64,000 bases of DNA from Ramazzottius varieornatus (lineage: Eukaryota; Tardigrada; Eutardigrada; Parachela; Ramazzottiidae), in contig BDGG01000001.1 of NCBI GenBank assembly GCA_001949185.1, positions 9,058,464-9,122,463 on the forward strand. The letters run 5' to 3'. Of the stretch, positions 47,188 through 62,100 are shown piece after piece. Position numbers and translations under genes: made by a program. The number at the start of each line of letters is the position of its first letter. The stretch's first letter is position 1. The notes beneath the pieces were generated by a model that ran no database searches, was not told where the DNA came from, and worked only from the letters and a program-made list of their open reading frames with translations.

Positions 47188-50100
47188 TATAAGACAACTT
47201 CCGCTAAGCCCCTCATTTTCGCTGCATCACACACCCTCGTTTTAGTTAGATACGTCCAGGCGAGGTGAAACGGGAGGCAGCAAGTACCACGAGGTTAACA
47301 GCAACATCCTGTAACACAAGTAAACGTTACAAGGCTTCAACTCACAGGTATCGAGCAGTAACCTGTGCAAGTTAGAACCCAACAATGCCGATTTCCTCGT
47401 TCTTCTTTCGTTCCACCTTCATACCAGTATGCGAGACAAAATTCCTACAAAGGAGACAAGATGGTGACCACAGTATCAAAAGCCAATTGTTACAATTTTC
47501 AAGTCAGGCTCTAATTATAACGACCTTTCCGGGCAGAAAATATCCCGGTCGATCACACAATGGTTCTCACGCTCAATTCCACTGATAAACATGACAAACT
47601 TGTGGGGAAGATTTAGGCTGAACTATGGTGGAGAGAGTAAGATGCCGGCGGCTAGCGAGTGGTCTGTGGATAGGATAAAAGAGCTCCCGCGAGCCTGGTA
47701 CAAATTGCTGGAGAGGGGTTAAAGAGGCGATTGGTAGCTCGTTTGGGCGTTAATCGATGGGACAACGTCAACATGAAATGTTGATCAAGGATGACGCCTG
47801 ATGGAGATTAATTGCCGGCAACGGCCACAGATGGAGAGTCATGAAGGACCGCCATGTTTGCACGCACCACGGAATGTCAAAAGAAATAGGAGCATGGAAG
47901 ATTATTCCTGCAGGCTGTGGCAACTACTGTATATAGCTGGGCAGAGTCGTTGCAGAGAACTGCCAAAGATGGGATCTAGCTGTGCCTAATCCCTCATGCA
48001 TGGGAGCCTGCAGCACCAGCCGTATCAAAGCCCAGTTGCCTCGACGAACCCCAATGAAGAAAGGGGCTGTGGTGCACAACCAGCCGCATCCAGCATCATG
48101 ATCTGCCAACTCAGGCTGTTTCGCTTAGCCGTCATTGCCTCTTCAAAGGCTATCAAATCCTTATCTCTAATTAACTTTACCCTTTCCGCACAATTAATTC
48201 CTTTCAACCCCCCAAAAAATCACTAACGTACATTTTCAACACCGATTCCTCAGCCTTCCTGAAAATATTTTCTCACGTTTTACGGCCAATGATGTTGGCG
48301 AACCATCTGCAAACTGTAGAGAACTTGTTGTATGGGACAGCTATCTTTTCAGAAAGTAAGGCGAGGGCTTTCCCATGCTCCCGGATAGGCTATAGCCTAA
48401 AACGCCTGAAGAAACTGGCTGCGAGGTTGGCCGATTTGAAGAGTGCACCTCCACCAACTCTATCTAGTAGGAAGTCGCCGCGTTTCCGCTACTGAGGCTT
48501 TTGAAAATGAATAGCTTATGATGTGCTTGTAGTGAAGGCGTGAGGAAACAAGAGGATGGCGTGTTGTGCTGCCCAGCAGGAGCAACATCCGGTTCTTTCA
48601 AATATCACACGCTACATATTACCTTTCCGGCACGCTTCTGTCCAGACTCTTTCAACAGCTAGACAATTGCAAACCTTCTTCATGTCTTTTCCGCAGCAGT
48701 AACAAAAAAACTTTATCGTGCGAAGGATGCCTGTTAAAGGCACCAGTAAAGATGGAGTGCGTGGAGACAACGGAGCAAACTGGGACTTGTGAAAAAAAAC
48801 ACGAGGCTTGTTATTTTTTAGGGCGAAGAACGGAAGCAAGGGCAGATTTCCCTGGGGATCAAGGAGCAGCCTGTGTAAACAGCTTGTCAACCACGAACCT
48901 AGAAATTGCTTCCACCATATTACATTTCTTCGTTGTTTGAAGACCCAAGCCTAGCTCTACGTAAGCCCGGCTGGCACGTATACGGCAAGTCATGCATGGA
49001 AAATGGATGGATGGGACACGGTTGAGCGAAAGGGGATCTAGCCGGATGGAAGGAAGAAGCATTAACCAGATTGAATATGAGAGGCGGCTGTGACATTACA
49101 GATATCACGACGGCAGGCCTGGCAGGCAGTCGCTTCACATCTGGGCAACATTTAGCCCTTGGTTTTGTCGGCTAGCTCTTCTGCCGCTTATGACGCCATG
49201 ATCGATGCTATACAGCAGCTGATTATGTCTGTGCACCATCAGCCAAATGGAACATTTGACAAACCAGCTTCATCCATTCAAACAACATTTCTATCTGTGG
49301 CCACTGGACCTTGAAAAGATGACGACCTGGCCGAATAATCGCCTGCATGCCAACTACACTTCATCCCTCTTTCTCAGTGATACGATATTGTATCTAAGTA
49401 GAAGACACCATCAGCAATGGAAGAAGGAAGGCCTTTTGTGCTGGGACGATGTCCATATTATCGAATGTATAATCATTTAAATAATGGTCCCTGCTTGAAG
49501 GGCTTTCTAGACAGGTTGCGTAGACAAAGCTAAGCTGTGGCTGCTTAGTTGCACATATTCCTTGATTAAAAGTTTGAGTGATGGACTTTTAGCTTGTTGA
49601 CTTTTGTGAGCGCAACACATCCCTAGTGCTGAGGTCCCCGGCGTAACTGTGGAACCAACGAGTGGAACCTCCCTGGTATAACAGTTAGTATGTCAACAGC
49701 GGGCACACGAGGCAATTGGCAAACAAAACAAATCGCACTACTGTAGTGTACCACAAAGCGGCGCTGGGTCAGAAAAGCTGCTGTTGGCTGTTCCCTTTCC
49801 CTATTGACTAGTGCCTGATGAGGAAGCTCAAGTCCCCTAAAATCAGGTCGGCAAACACATTGTCCATCATATATTATTTACATGGTGGGCTGACGAGCCT
49901 ACATTCATCCCAGTTACATGTTCACAACTAGAGAAGAATGAATGAAAAGTAAACTGTGGCGTCTTCCCTTATCGATGTCTCTCCACTTCTCCCCTCAAAA
50001 CAGTAGCGCAAGCATCAAGCATCCCACGTCAACAAGCAAGTTATGACCGAAGGAGGTCCTTCGCTTCCCGACATTGTAGCTGCTGCAGCTGCCTTGGAGA

Positions 50101-53100
50101 TGATAGATAGCAAGCCGTCATCATTGACCCAACAAAGGCTTCAAAGTGATCATGCAGACCATCATCATGGCTGCCGGCTCCCCTGTCGGCATTGATGCAT
50201 AACTCCGTCATTGCCAATAATCACTCTCCACGTACACTTGCACCTGCATCTAATCTCTATTTCCTCGCTTATAAGACCCACAGAAATCACCATCTTTTAA
50301 ACTCACTCCTATCTCTATCCCATATTCTCGCACACGCTGACTCAAACATAAACTGCAAGATGTCGCAGCTCATGTGTCATCTTTAGCCTGTAATTTACAA
50401 CTTACCCAATTTACCGGTGTCCTTGTAGGGTAGTTGCTCCGTCCCGTGCCGTCCAGTCCAGTCCACTCCTCTCGTCGCAAAACTATCCAAGCGTAGCTAG
50501 ATGGGAAATCTGGGTAAAATCAAGAGAAGTAAAGGCCGTCAACTAAGGTTGTAAAGGGTGCACAGTGGCAAGACGGAAGTGGTGATAAAGCTAGATAGCA
50601 CTGAAGGAAGATATGCTCAGCGTGGAGCCGAAGGCCAACAAGAGGGGGCAGCCTATATGGCGATGGCAGTATCAATGGCGGCTCATTTCCGGATGCACAT
50701 TGATGCATGTTAATTGCCGGCAATAGCCTCCCATCATCCACAGCTTCCTAGCCATCAATAATCTATTAATCCTCAAACCAAAGTCTCCATCCCCACTGAG
50801 CTCTCTCCTCTCCCATCCCAACACATCTGACTTCAACTACTGCAGGCAATGAGGCGCTGCATGCACGCCATTCCATGCAACATTAAAGCAAAACTACCGA
50901 CAGTCACCATCAAACGTGTCCTAGTCCGTCCACAGAACTATCCGGGGAAACGGCAAGTCCTAGTGTGGATGTATAAAGATCGAGGAAACAAGAAAAGGAA
51001 AGCCGTTTGGCCTAGATGGTGAACTGGGACGTACTGTACCACGAACCGCTCAGTGCGTTGATACGTGGTGACAGAAGTCAGATAGATAGATGGCGTGCTG
51101 ACTGAAGGCGTCCCTGCAGACGCTACATGTGCCGCCAGGTGGCCCTCTCGCGTTCCATTGAGAAGATCCTGGATAGATTCGTCTAAAGAACAGCCAGTCT
51201 GCCGCCAAAGCGAGCCAAGTCCCATGTTTTTACAAAGACATTCAGTTAGAGTTTTGTACAAGCCACCCGGGAGATTAGGACGACTGCTGGAAGAGGCTGG
51301 TGTGAAATGAGCCATCGAGTCGGGGCAGAAGCTCTGTTCAATTGGCTTGAATGATTTTGTTCTGGACTTGCTTGTACTGATGGACATGGTGGATATGGCG
51401 TCGAGCGTCCCCAAGATGGCAGCAGCCCTGGCTGACGAAGTATCTGTGGCCGATGTACACTGTGGCTTTCGGTAACAGTGCCTTTGCGGATGGACGTCCA
51501 TCTCACTCATCTGGCTCGTGCTTGCCAGATGCTTCGACAGTCCACATTCCAGACTTGTGCATTACGGAGCTCCGTCTTTGACGCCAGGGTACAGGGACGC
51601 CAGCAAACTTTCAGGTCTTCCAGTTTCTGTGTCTTCCACAAAACCATCTCAAAGGGCAGCTCTGCAAGGAATAAAGGAACAGGCAGCTTCAAAACGCCGC
51701 ACCCACAAGGATAAAACATGTTCGGAAGGCTAGAGTCCAAAATACCGTCCATCTGTCTCGAGAGTAGCATTGGTACGATTGGAGAACCGGCTATAAAAAT
51801 CGCTCCTTAAACAAGTCACAGTAGATAGTAAACAGTCCAATCACCCGGGTGTAATTTACTGACGGTCGTACAGTTTCTGTCACGACGTCATGCGCCACCT
51901 ACAACCGACCTGCTAGCTAACTGTACGTGAACCGAATGGACTTTGCCCTCCTGCCCGGCAAGACGTTCAGTTTCCCATGAGCTCTGATATTAAACGCTTC
52001 CTTGCTCATCAGCTGGACAGTAGACAGCCTAGTCGCCGAAAAAAGAAACATTTATGAAACAGCGCTTCATGTAGTCGAAGTTGGTGGATAAACGGCAAAG
52101 CTGACAAAAAGGCGGTTAGGAAAAGGTGGCAAAGCAAATTTAAAGGACAATTCTCTTGGATCAAAAGGTTTGCTGGCCATCGCCAAGTATGTGGACAGCG
52201 TACACAGATCACTGCAAACCTAATATGTATACCTTACACATATCAGCTTATGGATGTCTAAATACTTGTGGAGAGCTTTATTTACAGCTAGTCCACAAAC
52301 ATCTTGCGCCGCTTTCGCTGCCTGAATATCATCAAATGTGACAATGATGTTAAGCTCTCCTTTCTGTCGTTTATTCACTACTCAAATGAGGAGGGAAGTA
52401 AGCAAGTATATACAATCAAGTGGTAAATATGTGCAGTGTAAATTACGGTGTTAGTTATGCCGTACTCTCCTAACCGGAAGTTCTGACACTGTATAGATTC
52501 CGACGTACGCTGATATCGTAAAAGCAGGGCATAGGTCTTTCTGCAGTCTTCATTTGCTAGGGCTTTTCGCCGTCGTCCATATTTTGGCCCAACTAGTTTC
52601 CTGCGCCAAGTTTGCGGCGTGAGTGTAAGATTACCGATGGCTGGCAGTACTCTTCCTTTTTAGCTAAGGGGAATATGGGGTAATCAGAGCTGGATGGTGA
52701 GGAGATGCGGGAAAGTGGAGAGAGAAAGTGAAGGATAGATGACGCAGGGACAAAAACACTTGAATTTCCAATGACATGCAAGTTCCTATATCGAGCTATG
52801 GTGGAGTAGTCTAAGTGGCCCGACCTAGCTAGCAAGCCTGTCAGGACACGTCCATCATCACAGAACAAGACTAGCTCTTTACTCCATCATCATAATTCAC
52901 TATTCACCATCCTCATCCACGAGCACCATGTCTCAATTTAATTATTAAACTTTGCAGCAATATTGATCTGACGCTGTATTCGTCCTCGAACGTGAACGTG
53001 ACGCTTTCAAGAACAAACCTAATTAATACTGTAATTCCCATCCTGCTGGTGTGAATTAATTCTTCCTGTGTGGTGTTGTAGCGATCGAGCAGAGAAGAGC

Positions 53101-56100
53101 TTTTACCACAGGGAGGGTGACCTTACAGCTTTGATGGTTCCACGAGCAGGTACAGGTATATGAGCGGTCACTGAACATCACAGCCGACTCTTCTTCCTCA
53201 TTATGGCAGTTTATAAAGAGGCATTTACAATCGATGCTGATGGCTTGGTCAATATTCAAATTACAAATTGTAAAGAGCAAACAAGGGCGCTCATCTTCGG
53301 CAAACACGGGCAAAAGACCTCGACCTAGACTATGTGGCCTAGCGGTGAGATCCGCCATTGAAGGTGAGCTTGTGTGAGAAGGTGCAGATAGGGCATTGAA
53401 AGGTCATTGAAGAGTACAAAGTGCCGTTGAAATGCGCATTCAGAGTGGAAGGCGAACAATAGTCCGTAAGGAAGGCTATTGTGTAGCGGACCGACAAGGA
53501 GCCGTGCGAGATGGAAATGGCGACGTCAACTCGTCAAGGTGGGCACGAAGGCAGGCAGAGACCTAACAAGGCTCAAGCTTGCTCTAATTGACGTAGTCGC
53601 GGAGCAGCAGGGACAACGAGGTGAGCCAATATTGACTCTGGACCACACTATAGTGTATGACCCGCAGCCGCTCTCTCTTTAGCCCCCAGTACGAGGACAG
53701 AAAGGGAACGGAATAGGCAAACTCATTATCTTGTGCTGAAGCACACACACTATAGGCGCTGGCTCAACATGATGAGATCGCAGATGATGTGCAAGCTCAA
53801 CATCGATCTAACCCCCCTTCGCCTCAATTAACCCCTTTCATACTCCCCCTCACACCTGCATTTTCGAACAATATCGACACTTCTCTTTTTTCTCTTTACG
53901 GTATATGATCTCAAGATCCCTGGACGAGAACCAAAAGTCTACGACAGGGCTTCAAGACCCAACTAATCGAGTGAAAGAACGTTGGACCAGCCGATCTCGC
54001 AAAAGAGGTGAGCTGACCGTTGGATATGGGCTGACGGAGAAAAGAGATATATCAGACAGAGAGGAGAAGGTGAATGCGGCGTGCAAGTCGAGAGCTTGAC
54101 GAGAGGCAAGGAGCACACCCGGGCCCGCTCCGTCCATCGCTAAAACAAACACGGCCTCAAATACGGCCAGAGCTCAAAACCACTCTAGTCTTGACGCGCT
54201 GCGGTAGGGAAAAAGCTGGATACGTAGAAGCATATGGAGACTTGTCAGGAGGAATATCCTGACGCCAGTCAGATTATGATGGATTTGCCCGATTTGAATC
54301 GGGCCCAAGCTCAGCTCGTCAGTGCTTAGCCAATGTCACCAGGCGCTTCCCAGCCGGATATCGATATTGCTGAGCTGGGCAAATGCATCAACTGTGCCAT
54401 TGCATCGGGCCCTTTGCGGAAACTTCTCAAGTTCGCTGGCTAGTTCATCGCCTGCACCGCCTTTGTTCACCTTTAATTCAAAAGGTTGCAACGAGAGCGG
54501 AACGTCAAAGTGGCAACCTGACACCTTCCCAGCCAAGCGTATTTTTTCCCACACGTTACAAATTTATATTCCCCAAGACGCTACAGCGGTCGCACCAACA
54601 TGAAACTTCTTGTTGCAGTCTTGGAACGACTGAGAATGGTGGCTCATTAAAGAAGCTCTCAAGGCAAAACATCGATGCGGAAGTGGCGTCACTGCAAAGA
54701 TCGTTGAACTTGTGCTAGATCGGAGTGGCGACCACGTTCAAAACGTCGTGTTGAAACTAAAGTCTTTGCCGGTTGTGGCAGGTGAAAGTAGGCAGGATAT
54801 GCGTGGATCAAATAGCCGCTGATGTGATTGATCTAAGTCGAGACCCTTGTGGGTCTTAAGTAACATCGAGACGGCTGAGCCGGAAAAGCCGGCTAATTTG
54901 GCACCTTCGCCTGATATTTCCAACTATTATGCTTGATCGTTTCCGGGTACGCCAGCCTTTCCTCACTCTTTAGCCACATCATTAGCAAGACCCGCGCCGA
55001 GTACCGGCGTTGTGTCACAAACGAGATGGCAAATTCACCCCGGTGGATGGTAACTTAATAAAGTGAAGATTATTTGTGCAGCTTCAAGAGGCTGCTTGAC
55101 AATTATTAAAAATGTCACTACAAGACAAACAGGCTTCATTCAAGACACAAGGTTTCAGCGTCAGGAAGGTTGTTGACAAGAATAGTGTTGAAAGCCGCAC
55201 TTCTTGTCAGTGTTGTCAAAACAGCATAATACAAAATATCTGTTGATTTACAACAGTGATGCTCGACGCTTCGGGTTTCTGGGCAAATTTACAGACCATC
55301 ATTGTCAAGCCACTCAAGCAAACGGCTATAGACTTTGCCATTGTCCAGCAAAGACAAACTCTTTATAAGCATCAGCATATATACATATCCCAACGATATA
55401 CAACTACACGTTCACTCTATCCACATTTACATGTGCCATCCTCCTGTCCAGTCCGCATCCACTGCATTACACTGTATTTAAGAATATTTGCCTGTTGAAC
55501 AAATTTGCCTAACCACAACATTCTTTTTGTTGCGCTAACATGTTGCGCAAAAGAGGTATCTTCTTGTTGATTGCTTGAGGTCGACGAGTGGCGCTCAGCT
55601 GGATACACTGCATGCTGGGCCCTGAGTCTTGAAGTGTCAGTCCCGTTCGATGGAAAACGGTTTTTAGCCGTCGGCGGATTTGGACAGAAAGAAGGATGAC
55701 GGAGTAAATCGAATACATTATATTACGAAGGAATTTCGGAGAAGGAAGTAGCGGAAGGGTGGGGAGGCCATCAGTCAAAGTCACGTAACCTTGAGTACAC
55801 ACTGTGGATCGCCGGCCCGGCCGGACGACGATGTGCTGGTCGGCGCTAGTAGAGCAGAAATATACGGCTGGCCATCGTCGGCAGGTATCGACTGAGAAAT
55901 GTCGCGCAAATATTTGCTCAATGATCGGCCCGTCGCTCGCATATTTCTTCATACCTTCCTTCTTGCATCGACGAGGCAGGCAGCCAGTTTTGTGTACCGA
56001 CCTACCATCGGCAAAAAGAGCCAAATTCCAAATGACGAAACATTCCGTCGATCAGCGTCCATCATGCGAAACTGTCGACTCGACGGCAACATTTGACTTT

Positions 56101-59100
56101 GCCTGCCTGAGCGGGACTGTGGACATTTCCGCTCACCTGGCTCAAGACCTATCATAAAGTCACACAGCGGCTCTCACGCCACCCCGCTTGTGACTCGCGG
56201 CCTTTATCATAGTCTTATCAACCCATCGTTCCCGTTTGTGTGCATACGTAATCTCAAAAGGCCAGCCAGCGTCAGAACTAATAAAACGACAATTCTTCCA
56301 TCCATCACTAAATATACAGAGCTTTGCAATTTTTCCCTCGATATACAAAAGCATGGAAACATGCCTTAGAACTTCCCCTCGAAAATTCTTGTATGGCGAA
56401 GCAACTCAGGCAGAGAAGAGGCATTTCGGTGGCGACCCATTCTACGGTCCCCACATCAGACGTAGCATATACCTTGAGCAGACGGTCGTTCGCTTGAAGC
56501 CGAACTCAGCGCACGACGGCATCTCGACGATACCAATGAGGGTTTGTCTGTAACTTGAATGACATGAACCTAGCTGTCTAGTGGATGTTGAGAAGAGACG
56601 GAGGGCCGCCACTTCACTCTCTATTGTGGAGCCCAACAAACTTGAGATAGAATTTCGTCTAACATGCGCAAAATGCTGAACAAAGTCTCGGCTGTTTTTA
56701 ATCTACTGCAAGACAGATACCAGCTAATGTTCCAAGTAGCCAAATCAACCGCTCAAGCTGCTGTCCGACAAGTCGGCAACAATCAAGAGGCTGACGATAC
56801 CTTTGTGGGCAATTTACCTAGCGTTCAGGTAAAAAATTATTTTCATGGCGCACAGATGGAAAAAGCCGTCCTGCTCCAATGGTAAGACCACATTACCCCA
56901 CGATACATGCGTGAACTGGTGCTGATTGATTGTTGTGGACACCTCTTGTTAGCCTTTTGGCCGCTTTGTTAGCAGCAATCGGACAATGTTAGAAGTGTAG
57001 TGTGCCATCAAGAAGGGCAACCAGTACAAAGCTGCACGTGTGAGGATGATGATGAAAAGGCCACAAGTAAAAAGGAGGTGGTTGTAAGCAGAGCGGAAGA
57101 AAGGCTCTTTATTCCGTTCCAGCTGACATGTTTGTCGCCTAATCCACATCGCACATAAAAACCAGAAAGTTGCCTCCACAACCACAGAACCTTTTTGCTG
57201 CGGCTACAGTAATACCAGCCTTTGTCCCGCCAAACCAGAACGGGATTATGCTCAGGATTCAGCCAGACAGAGAACAATGGCGCTGAGTGCGACTTGTTCC
57301 CATCTGTCCGGCCCTCCTTCAAATGCACCTTCTAAGCCATATCGTTTCAACGAAAGCCTCATCCTTACTTCCGCGCCCAAAGCGGCCCCAACCTGAACAT
57401 TTGAAGAACCGTTTAGTTCACTGAAATGAACTTGACGATATCGACAAGGAAATTATTTTGTAAAGAGTACTGAGACACACCCAAAGTAAAAGTCCGAACG
57501 CAGAGCAAGAGCCGTCCTACGTACGGTTAAACAATAAGGCAATTAGGAAGAGGCGATATGGAGCAACTTGACGATGTTTAGGGTGCATGGGGAGGAAGCT
57601 ACCGTTTTGATGGGCTAATTAGCGCTTATCACAGCTGGACATATTGTCCTGCAAATAGGCCTCCATTGACGATCGCTCCATGATTAGCCCTACAAGCCTT
57701 CTCCATTCTCTTGCTTGGGACGATCCATATCGCACTTCGATCATCAATGGCTTAATTTCCATTGATCGATCTCGCCGACGATCAAACCAGGACACAAAAC
57801 ATACGCCATTATTAATGACTCAATCAACTTACCAACCATGCCCCGATAACTCGGGAACCTCCTGGTTTCTAAAGTTTGGAACGATTCTAGACACTGCGAT
57901 TTTCTTTGCAGATGGTACCGATATTGTTTTAGTCAGCGCAGAAATTATATTATACGGAGAATCTACGGACACAAAAAAGAGTGGGAAATTTGTCTGAATG
58001 CATTGTGCATGAGCACGATGGCGGTCGAGTGAAAATGCAGCCTTGCCAAGGGTAGCCATGCAGCAATGGCCGAGCTGACGGGCTGTTCGTTTTGCATTTC
58101 CCGCTGAATGTGCACTATAGCGAGCTGAGCTGTAACACGATCAGCTTGTGCAAATATTGAGGGCTAATCGAATTCGTTCTTCATCGTTTCCATCCTCCAC
58201 AATTTTCCGGCAATCCTGACCAGACTAATGGACTAGACTAGCGAAGGGAGCCAGCAAGTATCCCCAGCCGGCAGGCACGGCTCCTCAATTTCCAGCCCGA
58301 ACTGGCAAGCTACATGATTGCCCACTGCCTAGAATGTAATTACTTTCCATCCTTCCTTCCCTCCCTCCCAAAATATAATCTGCCCTGCCTTCACATCGGA
58401 CGTCAGCCTCATATCCGGTTGTAAAGGTCCAGCATATCAAACGTTGTTGGAGAGATTGCTTGCCATGGGCCATGCCTGCCGGACTTTCTTCCCTTCACAA
58501 ACTAATTATGCCTGCCCAAACAACTCAATTACATTTCCCCGCTTTATCAATAACCTAACACAGTGCAGGCTAAGCTGTGCGCTGTGCTTGAAGCATGATT
58601 CGCATTTTTGTCAACTGCCACCTTATTTATCCCAATGCTGTCTAATCTAGTGCTAAAATGGACTGGCTAGATCCGAAAACAACCCAAACGTTAACAACAG
58701 CCACGGAAAAAAAAAGCCGCAGCCTGTAAAGAAATCGGTAGCTTTTGCCATAGACAAGTCCTGGGCAGGTATAAGGTATACACATAAATATCTAACGAGG
58801 TGGTCCTAGTGTGATGTGTGCAGAGTCAATACGGTAAGTGTGATGGCGGTTATTAATGGAAGTCTCACAGCCTTGATTCTCCAATAAAGTGGTGACCTTT
58901 GCTGCCCTGTTCAGCGGTGGTTGACATTGAGGAAAGGCAGTTTTGCGGCCTCCAAGAAAGCCAAGATAGATACGGTCTCATCTGTTATTTAGCGGTTGTT
59001 ATTATCATCATAGGGGGACGGATATGGCGCGACACAGCAAGTGGTGCAGCATGCAAAACATGTCTTTGAAGACCACTTGCCATGCAGTTGACGACCCTCT

Positions 59101-62100
59101 ACCTGAGCATGACCCGGCTCCCCTTCCTGACCTCTTTTCTTTGTGGTGGTTCCGTGGTCGAACATTGGCGCTGCCTAATTAAGGTCTTTCTTCCATGCAT
59201 AACCAATGCTGCTGTTGAGTTGCGTTAGTCACGACCGTCCTCTCCACCGGAAATGCAAACGATCAACGCTTCATTGACGGCCTGTTTGCTAAGCCTATAC
59301 ACTCTTGTATAAATTTCCTTCCTTCCTTCCTAAGAGCCGGCGCACGGCTTCAAACAGGACCACTAACGCTCACTCTGCCAGCTAAGGTTCTTTTGCTCCT
59401 TGGGCCTTCTGAAGAACTCTTGCACCCCGTGCAGCTAACTTTCAGCAATATTTTTCAAAAGGAAGAGAACTGCCGCTAAAATAAGAGCATTTATCTTGCC
59501 GGTCACTCTAGAAGCTCCAGAATGTCGGATAAACATGCCCATATATCAACCGACAGTCCGGACTTTTGTTCGTGCCCACGTTTGACCTAATAGGGACATG
59601 CAGAAAAAGACAAGCACTTCAGAACTTGTAGTCGTAAATTCTAGCCGTAATCCGACATGCGATATCAAGCTGTCTCAAACATCGACATACCATCAACTCG
59701 TCGGGTTCCTCTTATCACATTCACACGGAAACTGCCAGCCGTAATTTTCACTTTCCCAGTACAAACTGATTGGTTATGTCCATGTAAAAATGGAGTTGCT
59801 TTCGCTTTCGAAAAAATCTATTGTGATTTTAGAGCGTCGGTGCGGTTCAATATAACGAGTTCATTACACGTTTGCCCTTTTTATTACCGATGATTAAAGG
59901 GCGTAAAGGGGTAAATATAAATGGGCATACAACACTTGGCTGGCTGCAAATTATATAGACAGATACTCAGACATAGTGTTTGGAACACATCTCCTGCAAA
60001 TATTGCTCCTCGAGCTCTACATACGACCAATACACTGACTTTCATTTATCGCTGAAGCTTAACTAAATACCTACACAGTATTCGGGCGAGCAAATATCTC
60101 ATCCGACGCGGCCGCCAGCTTCCAGGAATCTTACTTCGATCTGAATTACAAGGGAAGCTTTTACGGGGCGGATAGTTTTTGGTAGGTCATTTATTGGCAT
60201 TAATTAAAGAGAGCAACTTTGCTGCGGTTAGCCTGCTGGAATGGAAGAGCTGCGTGAATATGATGGCAGTCAATTGAACTTGCTTTGAATAAACATATCT
60301 TCAGCTAATGTTTGATGAGAAAACAAACGCGCGTATGGTCAGCATGGAAGACAAGATAGCTCACCATTGTCCCCCACACAAGAGCCGGTCAACATGCCTT
60401 GCTGATGTTGCTATACCACATTGTCCACAACGTCTGGTTGGGACAACACAACGCCCTTGGACCTCCTACCTGCCCAAGTCAACGTTTTGGTCGTTTGAAT
60501 CCTCAACGTTAGACAGTTCTTCGATTCCTGACCTAGAATGATGCTGACATCGTATCACCCAACACTCGGCGAACCTGGGAGACTAATCAAAAACAGTTTC
60601 CCGGTAGAGCGACGGTCGGCCACTATTTTTGCGTGCACTCGACACCTTAAAGTATTCTGGTTCAAAAAGTAAATGTGCTTCAATGATAGTCGTCGTTAGA
60701 ATATCCACCTTTAGCTGGCCTTCAAGCAAGAAAATCTTCCGGAAAACCGGTTTCGTGCCATTCGAGTTATTGAGTACTACTTCTTCATTGGAGCCGAGCG
60801 TAATGCTGCGATCTATTTCAACTCGTGTATTGTACTGCAAAATTCTTCCATCTACTTTTCCTGTGAGCGATCACTGCCACTGCATTTGCTTTACCGTAAT
60901 AACGCTTCAATAAGCATCAAGAAGTCTGGGTTGGCCGGTTTGGGGATGACGAAGTTGACAAAGGGACCAGTAAAATACGAGTGAACAAACAGGACGTAAT
61001 TATGAAGAGCATTGTGCGAACGTTGCCGGCAACGTGGACTTTGGGGTTTACTTTACAATCGATATGGCGATAACAAGTCCTAACAAGCAAGCAGGAGGTT
61101 CACTTTTATAGCAGCAACCTTTCACAGGTGCACCATTTCATCGCTGGACAATAAAGCTCTCAAAATCCATGCAAGGCCTCTACTCCTTCTCATACACTGC
61201 ATCCTTCAAGAATGGTTTAATTGGAGTCCGTAAACCGACACTGTCTGTAACCTGAACAAGGAATCGAATCAAGGATCGCCTTTCCGGCTCATTTGTTCTG
61301 GGTTTTTTTTCGGTGGAGTCCCAAGGATAATTTTCACGAAAACCTTCGGTTAGCTACAAGCTTACTTCCTGCTTGCAAAATAAACGAATCTTTAATCTTA
61401 ACGAATAAACGAAGCTCAAAAGAAAAGCCCGGAAAATTTATACCCAGCGCAAAATCAACCCTTAGTCGACGTCGAGAAGAAGATAAAGACTTCAGTACAT
61501 TAAAAGGTGAAAGCTGTCTGAGCGGCTGGTCTTTCCTTTGATGGATTACCGGCAAGTAACTTTGAGAGTCAAGTCAGCGGTTATGCCTTCTTTCATACCT
61601 TTCCGACTTGGTCATGCTTGAATATGCGCTCCACACCATTAACGCTAGCTGAAAATGATTCATCCATTGCAAGGTATGGCAGGAAACCCAGTCGACTTCA
61701 TGAATTCAGCTATAGTCCGGCCCGTCATACCAAAGATACCTTGTGCGGTTTGATTCTACGGTACAGCGGATTTCTTTGACATATTTTGCTTCAGTTACGG
61801 AAACGCAAAGGCCTGCCATCCTCAGCACTTCCCATCGACTTTCAAGGTTCCACTCACTCTTGCACTCCTCATTGCTCATTAGATTCGTCCATCCCCTTCT
61901 AGCCACCTGTGAGGTCCTGCGAGGAACCATCATGAAGAAAATGAAAACTTGACCCCTTATTTTGTCACAAAGCTCGCTAAGGCCCGAACGGAAGTGAACC
62001 CAGAATCTTCATTTACATGTATCGAACTGACGCCGTGATATTAGGTCTTTAAGCCTAGCACAATTTCTCGAAAGAATAACTAGAAACCTCAATGGACCAT

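Noticed and set aside
54288-54305. Palindrome GCCCGATT/AATCGGGC
   Set aside because: An 8-bp arm hairpin with 2-base loop is expected by chance in 64 kb and nothing else supports it.
55509-56024. 171-codon minus-strand frame
   Set aside because: Composition is Arg, Cys and Ser rich without domain or signal peptide; two other frames on both strands overlap it equally well.
56664-56885. 73-codon plus-strand frame with helix-like Gln/Ala/Val stretch
   Set aside because: Ends just before a donor-like site but no partner exon or homologue is recognised.
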